A stretch of 64,000 nucleotides of DNA from Anadara kagoshimensis (GCA_021292105.1 CM037867.1:15576928-15640927), one strand, 5' to 3'; counted from the stretch's first letter, positions 11,126 through 22,415 are shown. Made by a program: numbers and translations. Notes: a model not told the origin generated them from the sequence alone.

Positions 11126-11672
11126 ATGTTTAAATTGGGTTCAAGTGAAATCAGGTGTGTATGAAGACAGATGCAAACTCAGAATAGGAAGGGGGGGATA
11201 GAAGTCAGGAGAAAATCTCATTAATGTAGGTCAATTTTGCTTATTTTTCTTTTTGTGGGGGAAACAAATAATTGGCCTATATATTTTTGTATATTTTTGG
11301 ATGATCAAAAGGGACATTGTGTTATTTTTACGAGAAAATACTACAGGTGTAAGTAATAAAGGTTTCTGTACAGAATACAACATAGTACGGTGCATGTGTA
11401 CCGACAACCAAGTGTACTGGGCAAAACATAAAATAATAGAATTTGAGACTTCTGCAATACTGTTGCAACAATGTGATGGGGCAAAGTTATCAAGAGGCAA
11501 TGTAACAGGGTTTTAACTTTAGTTTGCACTTTGTCTATTATTGTACTTTGCATGGCACCTGCATTTTTATTGACCTTTGTATGAAGTTTTGATATTTTTT
11601 TTATCTTTGCTGGGACGGAAAAGCATGGAATAATGATATATGGTCATTCTGATCATGCCTCACCGTAAAGGG

Positions 11673-11885
11673 AGATAATGCTAGCAAAACAGGAAATGTT
11701 TGAGTACTGGACAATATCTGTTCTGTAATTTTTTGTCTCGATGTTGGATCCAGGAATTTTGGAGGGGTTGTCATACCATTAAGCAGATAATACTAGCAAA
11801 ACAGAAAATGTTTGAGTACTGGATGATATTAGTTCTGTTAATTTTGTGTCTCAGTGTTAGATCCAGGAACTTTGGAGGTTTTGTA
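11673..11885 (+). repeat. 112-bp tandem duplication
   Basis: GATAATGCTAGCAAAACAG (11674) and GATAATACTAGCAAAACAG (11786) begin units that share GTTTGAGTACTGGA, TGTCTC-TGTT and GATCCAGGAA-TTTGGAGG. Confidence 0.75.
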
Positions 11886-12483
11886 TATAAGGTCAAAATG
11901 GAAGATTCAGATCTTCTAAGTTTATCTTAGGGGAATCCTTCCTTAGAAATTTTTGAAAAAAAATGGTGCATAATTCTGCAATGTGTGCACTCTGTAGCTT
12001 GAAGTTTGAATTTTTTCATTGGTTGTTAAGTATGATGAACTGATAAATCCGAATGAAAATGCAAAAAAAAAAATAAAAAATATGTACACATATTATCAGT
12101 GACATGGATTGGGTCATATATGGCCTGTGGTACTAAATGTAAAAAACAAATCCACCCCACACATCCACACACACTTAATCCACTACTGCATAATGTATGC
12201 ATTGTGTTGAGTGTTTGAGTGATATAATATATACATATTTTGTTATACGTGTACATTTATATATACATATTAATTAAATTAGTCGCGAAAATAAAAGGAT
12301 TTTATATCCCCTCTCAGACATCAGACTTTTATTGCTTTGCCTGTAAAAATACACTTTGTTACCATGGCGATTAATAATAACTGTTGATTTTGGAAGACTG
12401 GAATGTATGGAGTTATTCCCCTTTCATGTAATCAGAAATTTAATGTACATAATGACTTTGTCAGAGTTTGAACTTCTCCACCA

Positions 12484-12642
12484 AATGAGGTTTGCTGCTG
12501 TACCACGTGATACCCACTAATGTTTATGCCGAACACTTATTACCAATAGATATGGAATCGCATAAAATGAATTTTTCCCGTAAAAACACATTATTTCGGG
12601 AATTGGTGACATTGATCACGTAGTACAGCAGTGAACCCCATT
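12484..12642. mobile_element. Foldback MITE, copy 1
   Basis: The left end with TGCTGCTGTACCACGTGAT pairs with the right end (minus strand CACTGCTGTACTACGTGATC). The centre has AATAGATATGGAATC and TTCGGGAATT, both found again in the copy at 61881-62079. No transposase is present. Confidence 0.65.
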
Positions 12643-12849
12643 AGATATGATATTAATAATCTCTTCTTGATTACTTGTTTTGTATTGGGATAGTATAAAA
12701 AAAACAATTTTGTTGAGACAAGAATTTTTCCATTTCTGACTGAAAATGATTTTGAGTTGTCTCCCTTAGTTAATTTGCCCGTCAAAAATATGTCATAACC
12801 CTATTGCCACTGTTGTTGTCAGCATGGATATGTGATGGAATTAGAGTGT

Positions 12850-13072
12850 TTTATACCACTGTGAAGACTATTTCGCTTATATCTAGACAGTCAGTTCCAG
12901 AATTGGGGTGGAGACAACAATCAATCTTCAGCAAATAAGCTGACAAACTTTCTTGTACTAGGATCTGCCAGATGTGGATTCAACATTAGACCACGAGAGG
13001 TGCTGTGATCTTAGACCACTTGGCCACTGAGAGGTGCTGTGATCTTAGACCACTTGGCCACTGAGGCCCTTA
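12850..13072 (-). mobile_element. SINE family A copy with a duplicated head
   Basis: On the minus strand the element reads from the head (GGCCTCAGTGGCCAAGTGGT) through a CAGCACCTCTC block to CTGACTGTCTAGATATAAGC. A 34-bp part of the head, containing the box-A-like TGGCCAAGTGGTC, occurs twice in perfect tandem (12995-13028 and 13029-13062). Confidence 0.75.
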
Positions 13073-13780
13073 TACAACATAGATATCTAATATGATAATT
13101 TCTAGTGAGAGGGGATTTGTAGAGGGTGGTGGGGGTGCTGATACATGTATACCATACTCAGGCCTCTGAAAGGCATTGTTTTACCAGAGATCATTCAGTG
13201 TATTCTGTTTGTGTAACATAGAATTTATCAAGTTTTCATTGTTTATTGACAAATTTTGTGTTGCATAAAAATTAATATGAAGCATGTTTGGCATTTCAGA
13301 AAATTACTTGTGTTAAATAATTCAGCTTAGAAATGAAGAAACATTATAGTTCATTAAGTTTAGATAACTCTAATTCTGCCTTGTTTATTGGTAGTTTATA
13401 CCTTAATGGCTTAGAGGGGCACCTGCAATACATGTCATTTTTCTCACAGAAAATGTCAAAATTTATAGAAAATATAAATCAATATATTTGTGTTTATTTT
13501 TATAAACATGCCTATAGATGTTTTAATTCTATATCCATTATGAACTGTTAAGAGCAAAAGCAAATTTAGAAGGCATGTCTAAGCTCATTTAGTAAAGTAA
13601 GGGACTCTAGATCCAAAGGAAGCAAAAAAAAATCTGAAAATACACAAATTTAGCCTTTATCTTTGCATTCAACATAATGGAATCCTTTAAAGACTTAAGA
13701 CAAATGTTTTAAACTGACTGTTATATTCAATTTTGTTATTGGTGTCTACATGGTATAATTTGGTGCATGCAATTTGCAAA
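13073..13780. other. AT-rich sequence, nothing recognised
   Basis: No gene, array or element end seen. Confidence 0.45.
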
Positions 13781-13920
13781 CTTGTCACTGCCTTTCAAAA
13801 TTACTGCAACTGGTGCAATTAGCAAACTTATCACCATCTCAAATTAAGTAGTTGGTTAATGCAATTTGCAAATTTGTCACCACCTGTCATTAGTTAGTTG
13901 ATAGCTAACTTGTCATCGAA
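13755..13920 (+). repeat. Three diverged tandem units of about 55 bp
   Basis: Units contain GTGCATGCAATTTGCAAACT, GGTGCAATTAGCAAACTTA and TAATGCAATTTGCAAATTTG, each followed by TCAC-CC/TC. Confidence 0.55.
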
Positions 13921-15668
13921 ATCGCTTTGGCCACATATTCTAAAGTTTTATAAACTGCTCAGTTTTATAAACCATTATGAAGATTAACCAACAACTCCCT
14001 GGTAGGCTTTATTTGTGGCTTTGGCTGCTTTCTTGGGCTTCCTTCCCTTGTTTCTTAGCCTCACCCTTTCCCGCTTTCTATCTTTACCATGGTAAACACA
14101 CAACTTCATAAATTTAAATCATCGGTCTGCACATTAGCCGACCATCCACACGCAGAAAAATCTGACAAGCAAGCTTAACGAAATTATGTCCATGGATATA
14201 TGTTCAGACATATCCGTAATTTACAGACAAGTTACAGACTATCTTTGAGGACCCAAGTTGTGTGAAATTATTTGTATAAGCAGACACATTCAATTAAGCT
14301 TTATTTAGATGTCTATGCCAGCTTTTAGAGCAAGCTTTTTAAACTATAAAGCATATGAAATCTTCATGGGGTTTTTCCTTTTGATCATCTAATCAAGAGA
14401 CAGTGCTCGCAGTTTTTACTCATTCATCCCAGCATCCATTTTAGATGTGTTCCAAAATATCTGATTTTTCTTTCCGTAATTTTTTTAGGTTGTCTAGTTC
14501 ATGTCATAAGTTGGCATTTAAGTGCTAATGTCTGCATCTAGTGTTAGATCTTTTGGAATTGAACTAAATCAAGTTTTCAAGTTTTTTTTGAAAACTTTGA
14601 TTTTTCTACCAGGTTATCTAAGCGTTTCATATAATTTTTTGCCAGATCAAAATGTTTCCCACCATTTTTTGTCAAATCAAGCGTGTTTCTGCAATTTTTT
14701 CCGGAAAACAGAAATTGTTGTCAGTTACAACAAATAATTAATTTTGGAGTGACATCATTGGATGCAATGTACGTCTTATCAAGCCTATTCTGGTTCTCGA
14801 AAGTCTCAAATTTGTGTGGTCACATATGACAATGGCGAGACTTGGCATACCTTTCTTCTCAGTCCACATGCTAAATATGACACTGCCAGGATACTAAATG
14901 CTCTAGAGTATATTATGTTCTGACCCAGGTCATATGGTTATAATCCAGAAATGTGTTTGTTAATAGAATACCAGGCAGTTGGAATTCTGGCCCTGTGTGA
15001 TGACCATCAGTATGAGATGTATGGTACACATTATATTGTTTATTAACCAGTCAGATTGACATTATATTTGTTTATATGTAAACAGATTCTCCATCTTCTC
15101 TCCCTCCCCCACAGTCTCCAGTGTCTTTAGCCTCTTGATTGCTAATTTGGCAGGGATAACTTACCGAGGGGCACACTTCAACACAGCATGTGACATAATG
15201 ATAGGGGGGATTATCTAAGCACAGATTGGTAGATTACAATTCATCTGACATATATCTGTATTGCCTTCATGTGATAGTGTGCTTCAGTATTACTACTTGT
15301 CTTGTTGAAGCATCCCACCCATTATAAGGACACCATCCCAGACTTACAGGAATACAAAAGGTGATTTTTTTAAAACATTTTTCTTTTAATTTTAGTATTT
15401 CAGTTATTTAATATTAGAAATTTGGTTGCCTAGTTTTCATCTTTTTCTTCAGCTATGTTGTGTGCAAAGTCCAATGAATACTATAAGTTATAAGAGCATT
15501 GGTGTTTTTTTTTAATTTCAAAGTGACAATTGAAGGTTTATTGTAGTCTAAAATGCCAGCTTGTAGATCACATTACCTCTTACTACTTGCATTCAAATTC
15601 GATGCAGACAGGTCTTAACAATTTTGTGATTCTTATCTAGTTCATTTGACAAAGTTTAGAGTATTTCT
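13921..15668. other. Mostly unremarkable AT-rich sequence
   Basis: A pyrimidine-rich patch at 14015-14090 yields a small basic open frame on the minus strand (see findings). Nothing else is supported. Confidence 0.45.
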
Positions 15669-15926
15669 CCAGGCCTCAGTTTCAGAATCATTCCTTAACT
15701 ATGGTCAGATAATTTAGTAAATTTTGGCAAGCTCTTTTTGGAACTATGAATAAATATTTTTGTCAAATACTAAATGCAACTGTAATAAGCTTGATGGAAT
15801 CTTTAAAATGACATCTTAAATTTTTTAATATCTTAACAACTAACAAAATTAACAAAGGCGTTTAATTTGCAACATTTAAGTTAAGGAAAATCTTAGTTTA
15901 GAAATGATTGTGAAACTAAGACCTGG
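15669..15926. mobile_element. MITE with CAGTTTCA-AATCATT ends (258 bp)
   Basis: Left end CCAGGCCTCAGTTTCAGAAT and right end (minus strand CCAGGTCTTAGTTTCACAAT) form about 27 bp of imperfect inverted repeat. The right half is related to 4185-4372. No clear target duplication. Confidence 0.6.
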
Positions 15927-16275
15927 TACTTTGGTTTTTTTAGTAACCGCCTGGATTTAAGTACCGGTATTATGAAATTGATTTTTACATTACACAACTT
16001 TTGTCAATTTCCTGATGTGGCCTACGATTGACTTATTGCAACTTATGAATAAGCATGGGATCACTTAACTTGTAGATTTATTCAACCTTTTTTTCCTAGC
16101 TTAACCCGGTTATGTACTAACAGATGGGATGGAGATTATTTGTGTATAATCCTTGAAAAATAAACATGGATTCCTTTTCATTTGAATTGATATCAGATTT
16201 GGAATACATGTATATAGAAATCACTCTGAAGTGTTCAGAAGTAAAAACAGTCTGTGGGGTGATTACGAAGAGTGA

Positions 16276-16492
16276 AGTGGAATGGAATAATGGAGTTTTA
16301 TGCCCCAGTCAAGTTTTTTATTAACTTATATCCATGCAGTTGGTTCATAGATGGTAGAGTAAACTGGAGTGCCCAGAAAAACCCCACTAGCCTTCGGCAA
16401 CTGAACTGACAAACTTTCTTACACTTGTAGGATTCCAGCCTAAGTGGTGATAGGCTCTGTGATCCGTAAGTGCTTGCCCACCAAGACCCCAG
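16276..16492 (-). mobile_element. SINE family A copy, minus strand
   Basis: On the minus strand: GGTCTTGGTGGGCAAGCACT (head), GATCACAGAGCC, GGCTGGAATCC (box B remnant), CGAAGGCTAGTGGGGTTTT, a GGGCACTCCAGTTTAC block and the end CTTGACTGGGGCATAAAACT. Confidence 0.75.
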
Positions 16493-16549
16493 TAAGTATT
16501 CTATTTGCAATACATGGAGTAAAACTTCATACTTCTAAATTATATAACA

Positions 16550-16860
16550 ATGAGATCTCCTGTGTCATCTCTCCCCACCCCCCACCTTGTCACCAGACAT
16601 TCATATACTGGCATGGTATAGCTATGAGATGGCCTGTGGCCTCCCCCCCCCTCCCCCCCCCCCCCCATGTCATCAGACATCAATTAAAACTTCATATTTA
16701 TAAACTAAATTATAAGTTGATACATATATGATATAGCTATGAAATGGCTTGTTGGCAACCCCCCCCCCCCATGTCACCAGACATGGATTAAAACTTCATA
16801 CTTATAAAATTATAACATATATGATATAGCTATGATATCGCCTGTTATTGGTTTACGCTG
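16550..16860 (+). repeat. Tandem units with C-homopolymers
   Basis: Three units of roughly 80-105 bp contain ATGTCA-CAGACAT, AAAACTTCATA, TATAGCTATGA and TGGCCTGT followed by C runs (16643-16651, 16653-16666, 16759-16770). Confidence 0.65.
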
Positions 16861-17134
16861 TAAGATCATACAGTGGAGTCTGAAGTTAATAAGAGGGTTC
16901 TATTTCCTTTGGTTAATTAAGGGGGGACTTTGACAGATTATTTTCAGTGAATTAGCTAAGGAGGTAACATGATCGGGAGGGGCACAAGTCAGTAGTAGTT
17001 AGTGTATGTAATATTAAGTCACCATATGTTGCTACTGTGTACAGCAGACCAGTTTTAGGACTAATAAATTACCGTTTTCTCTTGTATATACATATATATT
17101 ATCAAATCTATTGTTTGTGTATTCTGTGCAACGT

Positions 17135-17372
17135 CAGAGAATTTTTTTCTATAGTGTGTATACACAATTTAAAATTTTTCAAAAAAAATTGAGAGAAGAA
17201 AAAACAAACTGTGAGTGACAGCATATTTTTTCAGTAGTTTGTACACGTTTAAAATTTTTCTGGAGAAAAATTGAAAACAAAACGTGAGTGACAGCATATT
17301 TTTCTGTAGTTTGTAAACATTTTAAATTTTTCCGGAGAAAAATTGGAAAAAAAAAGTGAGTGACAACATAAT
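17135..17372 (+). repeat. 72-73-bp tandem array, three units
   Basis: GTGAGTGACA at 17211, 17284 and 17356 (GTGAGTGACAACATA in the last) closes units with AGTTTGTA-AC-TTTAAA and TTTTTC-GGAGAAAAATTG. Confidence 0.75.
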
Positions 17373-17967
17373 GATGGAAATTTTATGATCCAGTTGATAC
17401 AAATATAAGATATATATATTATTCCGAGCTGATTAAATCCATTTTCAGCTGATTATTGATTTGCTTATTTCTGATTTGTCATTTAGAGACCTAGGTAAGT
17501 TTTGATTTTTTTTTCTTATTTTGTAAAAAAAAAAAATATCAATTTTCCTCGTTAATGACAGTAAATTAAGACCTATAGGATTTTAATAGTTGGTTATTTT
17601 TAGCTTATAACTGTATATTTACACAAACTAAGGTCTTTATGAAATAAAGCATAGAATTGATGAGTTTTTTAAAACCCAATGGTTTCAATTTCAAAATTAC
17701 TCCAATTTTCATTTCTATAGGTGTGTGAATTTTACTAATTTTTTAATAAACAATATATTTCTAGACTTTCCAGTTCTTAATTTTATTAAAAATTTGGTTA
17801 GGAACAACTACATGCATGATGAAGGGTTAAATTTCATTTTTGTAATGACAATTTTGAAGTGATAAAAAAAAAAATGAATTAATGGCAATTTTAGGAATTT
17901 TTTTCCTCCCAAGATTAAGTATACCATATCCTTGAACAGGTTTCAACAAAAATGAAGTTCAAAGGTA

Positions 17968-18005
17968 TAGATGGTTGGTTGGTTGAATGTTGCTTAATGT
18001 CGCAT
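17968..18005 (-). mobile_element. SINE family C tail fragment
   Basis: The minus strand reads GATGCGACATTAAGCAACAT followed by TCAACCAACCAACC, the tail also present at 21490-21538 and 52393-52425. Confidence 0.5.
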
Positions 18006-18006
18006 C

Positions 18007-18241
18007 AGTCTTCAAAAACTGTTGTAAAATAAGCAAACATTTAGAGTAAATTTTAACTCAAAACTCTAATTGCATTTATTTTAAGTTTTATGATAACAGT
18101 CTATCACAAGTGGATCCATCCAAACTGCCTTCAGTGGTTCACCTAAAGAAAGGTGGGAACTACAGGACAGATCAGATTGATTTAGTCTTCAAAAACCATT
18201 GTAAAATAAGCAAACATTTAGAGTAAATTTTAACTCAAAAC
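18007..18241 (+). repeat. Pair of direct repeats of about 55 bp, 177 bp apart
   Basis: CAGTCTTCAAAAACTGTTGT (18008) and its near copy at 18185 (ends AACCATTGT) both continue through AAAATAAGCAAACATTTAGA to TTTTAACTCAAAAC. Only two adjacent mismatches are visible. Confidence 0.75.
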
Positions 18242-18584
18242 AATCAGCTATAATCTTGTAAAGTTCTGGAATGATTAATATTTCTAAATCCTCTAGCCAC
18301 TACTGTCAGCCCTGATCTAATAATGAAGTGATATTTATCGTTTGATATGATGCCTGGTTCCCTGATCTATCTTTTTTGTCCATCACTCACTTATAGCTGT
18401 TTCCTGTCAAATAAGATGGTAGATATGTCTTCTTTAATCACAAATAAATACCACTAATTGCTTGTTATGATCCAGCCCTCTTCTATTAAATATTTTAAGA
18501 CCAGAATTGGTGTATACGGGTAGGAAAATACATTTATTATATGTTTATTTACATTTAATGAGAAAAATGTGGTTCAGTGATTGT

Positions 18585-20143
18585 GGGGACCTCAGTGGCT
18601 GAGTGATCTGAAGCACATGCTTATTACATGGTTTTGACGAAATAATGGAACAATGGGGAAAAGGTGGTTCAATGATTATGGGGACCACAATGGTCAAGTG
18701 ATCTAAAGTGCATACTTGTTACATGGTTAATAAGAAATAATGGGGAAAATGTGGTCCCAATGATTATGGGGACCTCAAGTGGTCGAAAGTGTATGTTTAT
18801 TACATGGTTAATAAGAAATAATGGGGAAAATGTGGTCCCAATGATTATGGGGACCTCAAGTGGTCGAAAGTGTATGTTTATTACATGGTTAATAAGAAAT
18901 AATGGTGAAAATGTGGTCCAATGATTATGGGGACCTCAAGTGGTCGAAAGTGCATGTTTATTACATGGTTAATAAGAAATAATGGTGAAAATGTGGTCCA
19001 ATGATTATGGGGACCTCAAATGGTCAAAAGTGCATGTTTATTACATGGTTAATAAGAAATAATGGTGAAAATGTGGTCCAATGATTATGGGGACCTCAAA
19101 TGGTCGAAAGTGCATGTTTATTACATGGTTAATAAGAAATAATGGTGAAAATGTGGTCCAATGATTATGGGGACCTCAAATGGTCAAAAGTGCATGTTTA
19201 TTACATGGTTAATAAGAAATAATGGTGAAAATGTGGTCCCAATGATTATGGGGACCTCAAATGGTCGAAAGTGCATGTTTATTACATGGTTAATAAGAAA
19301 TAATGGGGAAAATGTGGTCCCAATGATTATGGGGACCTCAGGTGGTCGAAAGTGCATGTTTATTACATGGTTAATAAGAAATAATGGTGAAAATGTGGTC
19401 CAATGATTATTGGGACCTCAAGTGGTCGAAAGTGCATGTTTATTACATGGTTAATAAGAAATAATGGGGAAAATGTGGTCCCAATGATTATGGGGACCTC
19501 AAGTGGTCGAAAGTGCATGTTTATTACATGGTTAATAAGAAATAATGGGGAAAATGTGGTCCCAATGATTATGGGGACCTCAAGTGGTCGAAAGTGCATG
19601 TTTATTACATGGTTAATAAGAAATAATGGTGAAAATGTGGTCCAATGATTATGGGGACCTCAAGTGGACGAAAGTGCATGTTTATTACAAGCTTAATAAG
19701 AAATAATGGCGAAAATGTGGTCCCAATGATTATGGGGACCTCAAGTGGACGAAAGTGTATGTTTATTACAAGCTTAATAAGAAATAATGGTGAAAATGTG
19801 GTCCCAATGATTATGGGGACCTCAAATGGTCGAAAGTGCATGTTTATTACATGGTTAATAAGAAATAATGGGGAAAATGTGGTCCCAATGATTATGGGGA
19901 CCTCAAGTGGTCGAAAGTGCATGTTTATTACATGGTTAATAAGAAATAATGGTGAAAATGTGGTCCAATGATTATGGGGACCTCAAGTGGACGAAAGTGC
20001 ATGTTTATTACAAGCTTAATAAGAAATAATGGCGAAAATGTGGTCCAATGATTATGGGGGCCTAGGTGGCCGAGCTGTCTAAAGTCCATGCTTAGTACAT
20101 TGTTAATAAAAAATAATTGGGAATTGTGGTCTAATGTTTATAA
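18585..20143 (+). repeat. 80/81-bp satellite built from the tRNA-like head of SINE family A
   Basis: Twenty GGGGACCTC-type unit starts: 18585, 18680, 18768, 18849, 18929, 19009, 19089, 19169, 19250, 19331, 19411, 19492, 19573, 19653, 19734, 19815, 19896, 19976, 20056 and 20144. From 18768 to 20056 the spacing is always 80 or 81, set by CC or CCC in GTGGTCC(C)AATG. About half of the unit, GGGACCTCAGTGGCTGAGTG through CACATGCTTATTAC, matches SINE A heads; the rest, with AATAAGAAATAATGG-GAAAA, is not from the SINE. Central units are nearly identical and edge units diverged. The last start runs into a full SINE A copy. Confidence 0.92.
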
Positions 20144-20385
20144 GGGGCTTTGGTGACCGATTGGTCCAGCTTGTTCACCTACAGACCACAGGGTCTCATA
20201 CTGTCTAGGTTGGAATCTTACTAAGATACATCTTAGTATGGGAAAGATTGTTAGTTCCCTTGGCGAAGGTTTATGGTTTTATCCAGGCACTCTGGTTTCC
20301 TCCTTTATTCTGAACTGACTGCCTCAATAGAAGTGAAGGAACCTTGACATGATCGTAAGACAGGATTACTCAACCCAATTCCAAT
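20144..20385 (+). mobile_element. SINE family A copy at the end of the satellite
   Basis: The head GGGGCTTTGGTGACCGATTG continues through GGTTGGAATC (box B remnant), TTCCCTTGGCGAAGGTTTAT, CACTCTGGTTTCCTCC, GAACTGACTGCCTCAATA and CTTGACATGATCGTAAGAC. Confidence 0.75.
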
Positions 20386-21122
20386 AATTATAATTTACTG
20401 GCCCTTGAAAAGTTGTAGAATGTGTTATTGATCGATAAACATCTCAATTTGCAAAACAGTTGAAATTAATTCTCCATAATTAGGATCGGCTTGAAATTTC
20501 GGAAAAGGTGTTTAATTGCATGAAATTTTAAGAAATTGAATTTTATTCTTGTACAGTATTTTATTCTAGCCTTTAATGCAGTAGAAATGTTCTCAATAGG
20601 TGTGAATTGTTACATGTATTTTTCCGGTTATTTTCGTCTGTTTATCTTAATTTTTCAATATTTGCTGGAAATGTCGACTGAATTTTGTTCATAGATGTAA
20701 GAAAACTTTAATTGATATTTATTAGGGTTTAATAACATTAGAAGACAATTCTGAAGATATATACTTCGCTATTTGGTATTTTGCTTTGAAGCAAGAGCAT
20801 CCCTAAATCTGATTACTGTTAATAAAATTGAATGTTTTATTTAATGGTTGAAAATCTCTCTCTAATCCTTAGAAGCTTGCTATAGATGAGAGGATTCTGA
20901 AATTAAGCTAGAAGGCTTGAGGGTTAATTATTGCCAAGTTAGCCTAAACTACCTGAGAGGTTGGATGGAAAGAGCATTACTTATGTGATATAAAACAAAA
21001 TGCAGCAATTTAGTACATTTTCATGTGGTCCCAAAACTGGTTATTAAACACACCCAAATCTATCTCACACATACATAAACTTATTCTTCAGAGATCAATA
21101 ATTTCGATCTTATTTCAACATT
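20386..21122. other. AT-rich sequence, nothing recognised
   Basis: No supported gene or repeat. Confidence 0.45.
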
Positions 21123-21538
21123 GGGCGGACATGGCCGAGTGGTACTGTCACTGGCTTTCAACGTCAAAGGTTGTGGGTGTGAATCGCACTCAGAACTTGG
21201 AAATTTTCTTAGATGATTTTCATTTCCTGACCATACAAGAGTTGCAAAAAGCTTGTTACTCGGTAGTCTTTCATACAAGACTCAAAACTTGGGTCTCATT
21301 TATTTCTAAGTACACGCTAAAGACACCTCTGAAGAGTTTGATAGGCCACCAGTGGTCTCTACAGAGGGCACTTACAATTAGAAGTGATTGAAACAGACTG
21401 AGCAACATAAACAATATACATAACCTGAAAAATTGCTGCACAAAGTTAAAAATTGAATCTTTGTAGTTTAATAAACCTCTTATCATGATTAGCTGAAAAA
21501 TTGCTGACACGACATTAAACAACAGTATAACCAACCAA
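21123..21538 (+). mobile_element. Candidate SINE family C, about 416 bp, tRNA-like head
   Basis: The head GGGCGGACATGGCCGAGTGG fits box A of a Ser/Leu-type tRNA, and GGTGTGAATCGCACTC is in box B position. The 3' end reads TTGCTGACACGACATTAAAC and AACAGTATAACCAACCAAT, the tail seen alone at 17968 and 52393. The body between them is not in family A or B. It is not a working tRNA gene: no complete cloverleaf could be drawn. Head and tail could belong to two adjacent insertions. Confidence 0.5.
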
Positions 21539-21539
21539 T

Positions 21540-22115
21540 GTGGCTATATTTCCATTCCTCAGTAGCTAAAATTGCCATTGACTACAAAATTCTGAGAATT
21601 TGTTGGTTTTTATTTAAAGTAACCTATTTTAGAAAATTTGTGAAAAATACTTAAAAAAAAGACTTATATTTTCACAAATTTTGGCAATATGGCTAATTAT
21701 AATTTTTCAGTTGCGGAAACCTAGATATAGGTCATTAAAACAGTGCAGTTGTATGTGAAAAAAAAATTCACACCAAAGAAAAAAATGTTAACCAATCTTA
21801 TTGATGACTTTGGTTGTATGTAATGCATTAGATTCAATGGCATCGTTTATTGTAAATTAACGAGTTAAACAGATAAACGTCTTTAATGTTACTAAGTACA
21901 AGTATGTGTTATTGTAGCTCATTAAGGCTAAACGAACATGGGAGAATTTTATGTAACTAATGAAGGGCCACTGAAATATCTCATTCCAGAATCAATGCTA
22001 ACACTGATGTTAAGGCCAAGATAAAAAAAATTGTTTCACTATTTTCATCTACAGCAAAGTTGATTTCAATAATGATGCTTTACGTCCAAGTTAACCTTTT
22101 ACTGTTATATATAAG
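21540..22115. other. AT-rich sequence, nothing recognised
   Basis: No supported gene or repeat. Confidence 0.45.
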
Positions 22116-22205
22116 AAGTTAGTTCTGGAATGGTGAAGGAAACTGGAGTGCCTTTAGAAAACCATTGACCTTCAAGCCAACTGACAAACATTTTCACACA
22201 AAGAT
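22116..22205 (-). mobile_element. SINE family A fragment, minus strand
   Basis: The minus strand reads CTTGAAGGTCAATGGTTTTC, GGCACTCCAGTTTCCT and ACCATTCCAGAACTAACTTC. It faces the + copy that follows, forming a head-to-head pair. Confidence 0.65.
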
Positions 22206-22214
22206 CTTCATCAA

Positions 22215-22415
22215 GGTCCCTGGATCCTGGGTCTCTGACTGCCTGGTTTGAATCCCACTCAGGCAGATCCTAGTGTAAGAATGGTTGTCACTTTGCATAC
22301 TGAGGGTCAGTTTTTCCAGGTACCCTGGTTTCCTCCACCATCCCAGAATCAACTGTCTCAATATAAGTAGAAGAATCTTGACTGGGACATAAAACACCAT
22401 TGCTTCATCCCACCC
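22215..22415 (+). mobile_element. SINE family A copy lacking the first part of its head
   Basis: CTGCCTGGTTTGAATCCCAC (box B), CAGGCAGATCCTAGTGTAAG, CCAGGTACCCTGGTTTCC, AACTGTCTCAATATAAGTAG, CTTGACTGGGACATAAAACA and CCATTGCTTC: one of the cleanest copies in the window. Confidence 0.8.

Noticed and set aside
11231-11516. Overlapping 87- and 89-codon frames on opposite strands
   Set aside because: Neither shows a domain or conserved-looking motif; mutual overlap suggests chance openness.
15120-15190. Possible minus-strand exon with donor GTAAGT near 15165
   Set aside because: One donor-like site and a short open stretch only; no link to the candidate exon at 3472-3609 could be shown.
19161-19971. 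Long open frames on both strands made of 27-residue repeats (MIMGTSSGRKCMFITWLIRN and the antisense MHFRPLEVPIIIG)
   Set aside because: 81 bp equals 27 codons, so any stop-free unit stays open through runs of 81-bp copies. Frames break wherever a unit is 80 bp, and both strands are open equally. Satellite by-product, not a protein.
21123-21200. A genuine tRNA-Ser/Leu gene
   Set aside because: Box A and box B are recognisable, but acceptor and anticodon stems do not pair and the same tail family occurs elsewhere. Better explained as a SINE head.
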